Under the pieces are notes generated by a model. The model made no database searches. It had not been told where the DNA came from and was given only the letters and a program-made list of their open reading frames with translations. Shown piece by piece: positions 61,351 to 64,000 of a stretch of DNA of 64,000 nucleotides. A program made the translations under genes and the position numbers. Positions within the stretch are counted from its first letter, which is position 1. Every line of letters starts with the position of its first letter. The stretch comes from Oscarella lobularis (taxonomy: Eukaryota > Porifera > Homoscleromorpha > Homosclerophorida > Oscarellidae), in contig NC_089190.1 of NCBI RefSeq assembly GCF_947507565.1, forward strand, positions 1,364,001 through 1,428,000. The letters are read 5' to 3'.

Positions 61351-62232
61351 CTATTCGTCGATTCCGAGCTCCGTCATCTCCTTGCTAGTCAACCGGTGAC
61401 CGTCGATAAACGGCAATCCCGTTCCGACTCGTCGCTGATAGTCGTAGTACTCCTTTCGAAAAAACAAGAGCAGCGTCATATCCTCGTCCTCGATTCGCTC
61501 CTTGAAGAACTTCCACGACACGATCGCGTAGAAGACGACGCAGAGCGGATTCACGAGCACGAGCTGAGTTCCAATACTCCAATAGAACCAACCCACGTAG
61601 GACGGGTGACGACAGAGGGAATACACACCGTGAGTCACCAATTCGTGATTCCTCGCCTTCCGGTACGCGATCACGTGCGAAAAATTGGAACCAGCCGTGC
61701 ACATGGCAACCTTTCGTAAGACTTCGCCAAACACAACAAAGATTAGGCCCAGCATGGATACGAATGTCAAGGATTTGAGTCGGGGCACGAGAAGATATTC
61801 GAGACCGAATTCGATCCAACTGATCACCGCCGCGCCGACGTATTCCTTGCTGTGATTCAAAAGGTACGAGTCGAGGGTGAGTTTCGTTGGGTTGTAGACG
61901 GACGTCGTGAGGAATTCGGAGAAGTGGAAAAAGGCGAGCGCCGACGCGTAGAATCCCGCGTAGGCGAAGTCGGACGGGCTACGCAGGGCGAGCGATAGGC
62001 CTTCGGCGAATACGACGCCGAGAATCGTCGATATGGTCCACGATGCGATCGACGTCGTCGTCGGAACGGTCGGACCGACGCGCGAGGCGATTAGGAGGAG
62101 TCCTAACGTCGGCGGCGACGCCGCGGCGATCGGTCGTTGCCATGTCGCGTAGCCGACGACGGAGGCGAGTCCTGAAACGAAGCCGATCGCCGAAACGAAT
62201 GCTGGTTTCTTCGCCTGCATTCCCGGATACAA
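61351..62232 (-). CDS. ICMT: Protein-S-isoprenylcysteine O-methyltransferase
   Basis: One uninterrupted ORF of 293 codons from 62232 (MYPGMQAKK); the second Met, 4 codons in, may be the real start. Several hydrophobic spans, then the conserved core FGEVLRKVAMCTAGSNFSH, then HGVYSLCRHPSYVGWFYW and TGLPFIDG, all matching animal ICMT, whose catalytic region has the RHPSYxGWFYWSIGTQ signature. ICMT is an ER membrane enzyme that methylates the C-terminal prenylcysteine of CaaX proteins such as Ras and Rho, using S-adenosylmethionine. The length equals the family norm. It is intronless, in contrast to its intron-rich neighbours, which may indicate retroposition or intron loss. No frameshift or missing motif. 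Confidence 0.95.
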   Translation of the reverse strand: MYPGMQAKKPAFVSAIGFVSGLASVVGYATWQRPIAAASPPTLGLLLIASRVGPTVPTTTSIASWTISTILGVVFAEGLSLALRSPSDFAYAGFYASALAFFHFSEFLTTSVYNPTKLTLDSYLLNHSKEYVGAAVISWIEFGLEYLLVPRLKSLTFVSMLGLIFVVFGEVLRKVAMCTAGSNFSHVIAYRKARNHELVTHGVYSLCRHPSYVGWFYWSIGTQLVLVNPLCVVFYAIVSWKFFKERIEDEDMTLLLFFRKEYYDYQRRVGTGLPFIDGHRLTSKEMTELGIDE

Positions 62233-62576
62233 ACATTCTACTTGTGTCGAGACACTTGAAGTTGAAGACGTAGAAGGGCAAAAAAACTCGTCCTGACTTT
62301 GTCAACTACTAAAAAGCTGTATGTAAACACAGAGCATACCGAAAACGTCTAAAGACATAAACCAGAACTGAAACTGGCGTAACTTGATAAAGTTCTGGTT
62401 TCAATGGCTACTCCATATCCAGCACTACTACAATGAGCTATCAAACACATGCTGATCTGCATGCATGTCTTAGACTTATCCTTTTACAGACGAACCGTTC
62501 CTTAGAAATTCTTCAAATCGATCCCTCTGTGAAGTCACTATATTAGAACGGGACTATATTAGAACAGCAACGCCCA
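62233..62576. other. ICMT 5' flank, no gene
   Basis: About 340 bp upstream of ICMT, presumably its promoter. From about 62537 to 62566 there is an extra copy of the TATATTAGAAC motif otherwise confined to the inverted-repeat element that follows, so the element or a relative may extend further left. Confidence 0.4.
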
Positions 62577-64000
62577 ATGATGTAAGGTGCTTGCGCAGTA
62601 GCAAACTAGGTTAAGATACGTAACCACCCCTGACAACGGCCCCGTAACTCAATTAGCGATTTTCAGCAAAGGTTTACGACGTTTTACACCGGCATACATA
62701 CTGCACAGTGATGAATTTTATTTTTTATTGATTGGGACGCCTTGTCATGCCGAGAAGGTGAAAATAGAACAATAACTTTCTGTTCTAATATAGTCCTGTT
62801 CTAATATAGTACCTTCTAAGATGGCACTATTTTAGAACAGGGTCTATTTTAGAACAACCTCTTATCAGTGCAGAAGCAACGAAAACTCATGCCTGTCACC
62901 GCCTGGTAGCTACCGTGCATGGCCTGCATGGCCTGCATGGGTGCACGTTGGGACCAAGTCTGTTCTAATATAGTCCTGTTCTAATATAGTTCCTTCTAAG
63001 ATGGCACTATTTTAGAACAGGGTCTATTTTAGAACACACCGAACAAACGTTTTACAAATGTTTAATATATACTAATTCGAACAAATGGACGTGCAATGCC
63101 AAGCGTTGCACCGTGGGAAGGTTTCCACGACCACGCGACATCAGGGACTCACTCTTCATCAGTCAATTTATGTCGACTTGGAATATGTCAAAGACAATTT
63201 CAAAAGACTTTATCGTGAGTTTGACCAGCTCATTGACAATCGGCCTGGTCCCTATTGGAAAACCACGCCCGGAAGAACGGAGAGAAAGAAGTAGTCCCAG
63301 ACAGAATAAGCGGCTAAAAGTAAAACTAACTTAAGAAGAGTTGTGTTGACGTTCAGTTAAGTTGCGTCCTTTGACGCGGTACAATTAGCTAGTAAGTTAC
63401 CGGTGTTTAGTAAGCGCGAACGTTTGACGTTTTCACGTCTACTTTGACATACTTACAGTAATCGCTAACGTTCAGCGAAAACTAAGTATTCTCGTTATTC
63501 ATGCATGAAAGGAAAACATTCGTAAAACGTTTGTTCGGTGTGTTCTAAAATAGACCCTGTTCTAAAATAGTGCCATCTTAGAAGGAACTATATTAGAACA
63601 GGACTATATTAGAACAGACTCGGTCCCAACGTGCACACATGCAGGCCATGCAGGCCATGCACGGTAGCTACCAGGCGGTGACAGGCATGAGTTTTCGTTG
63701 CTTCTGCACTGATAAGAGGTTGTTCTAAAATAGACCCTGTTCTAAAATAGTGCCATCTTAGAAGGTACTATATTAGAACAGGACTATATTAGAACAGAAA
63801 GTTATTGTTCTATTTTCACCTTCTCGGCATGACAAGGCGTCCCAATCAATAAAAAATAAAATTCATCACTGTGCAGTATGTATGCCGGTGTAAAACGTCG
63901 TAAACCTTTGCTGAAAATCGCTAATTGAGTTACGGGGCCGTTGTCAGGGGTGGTTACGTATCTTAACCTAGTTTGCTACTGCGCAAGCACCTTACATCAT
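62577..64000. mobile_element. Long inverted-repeat (foldback/TIR-type) DNA element, right end cut by window
   Basis: The 62577-63062 sequence (starting ATGATGTAAGGTGCTTGCGC) returns as its reverse complement at about 63515-64000 (ending GCACCTTACATCAT), symmetric about 63288. Arms are at least about 485 bp with few mismatches and the right arm probably runs past the window. Each arm contains two copies of a palindromic module of about 75 bp (GTTCTAATATAG...CTATTTTAGAAC) and a TGCATGGCC repeat. The 452-bp spacer has a 69-codon ORF (63085-63294) with no recognisable transposase. Looks like a non-autonomous foldback or MITE-like element. Target-site duplications cannot be judged. Confidence 0.8.

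Noticed and set aside
63085-63294. 69-codon ORF as a transposase
   Set aside because: Too short, with no catalytic motif; retained only as part of the spacer.

Overview
The window is eukaryotic and animal-like. Genes are split by short GT-AG introns of about 50-100 bp, and the proteins are metazoan: a MAM-domain receptor, iRhom, an agrin-like matrix protein with an NtA domain, PLEKHG5, ICMT, and remnants of COPS4 and INO80E. Compact introns with basement-membrane-type proteins suggest an early-branching animal, possibly a homoscleromorph sponge such as Oscarella. That species call is inference; no species marker is visible.

Layout. (1) 230-3705 (+): a receptor with a signal peptide, five MAM domains, one membrane span and a tail of tyrosine motifs carried on mini-exons. 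(2) 3706-4612: no convincing gene; a small hairpin-rich repeat. (3) About 4613-42740: roughly 38 kb of mosaic satellite DNA built from six families. A has 24 and 21 bp units, B 41 bp, C 48 bp, D 22 bp and AT-rich, E 14-16 bp, and F 20 bp. They alternate with recurring, base-identical junctions, so the mosaic grew by duplicating compound blocks. Three embedded segments are not satellite: an orphan INO80E first exon (14514-14588), a promoter/first-exon block present three times (near 25.2, 34.0 and 40.5 kb), and a short unique stretch at 15.7-16.1 kb. (4) 42779-45419 (+): iRhom, starting 40 bp after the last A array. (5) 45573-46800 (+): a decayed COPS4 copy. (6) 46801-48901: no gene; simple repeats and hairpins. 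(7) 48902-53900 (-): a 16-exon agrin-like gene. (8) 54269-61010 (-): a nearly complete PLEKHG5 RhoGEF, including a 12-nt microexon. (9) 61351-62232 (-): single-exon ICMT. (10) 62577-64000: an inverted-repeat element with arms of at least about 485 bp, cut by the window end.

The genes do not form an operon-like unit, though several act at the membrane or matrix: receptor and iRhom at membranes, agrin-like protein in the matrix, PLEKHG5 activating Rho, ICMT methylating prenylated GTPases. The strongest candidate for something undescribed is the A minisatellite. It is open in all six frames. In one frame (7- and 8-residue repeats PEYIHRL and PAEYVHRL) the first array varies only synonymously. 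One copy of the same frame is fused to a promoter-like block with its ATG, and another runs without a stop into iRhom.
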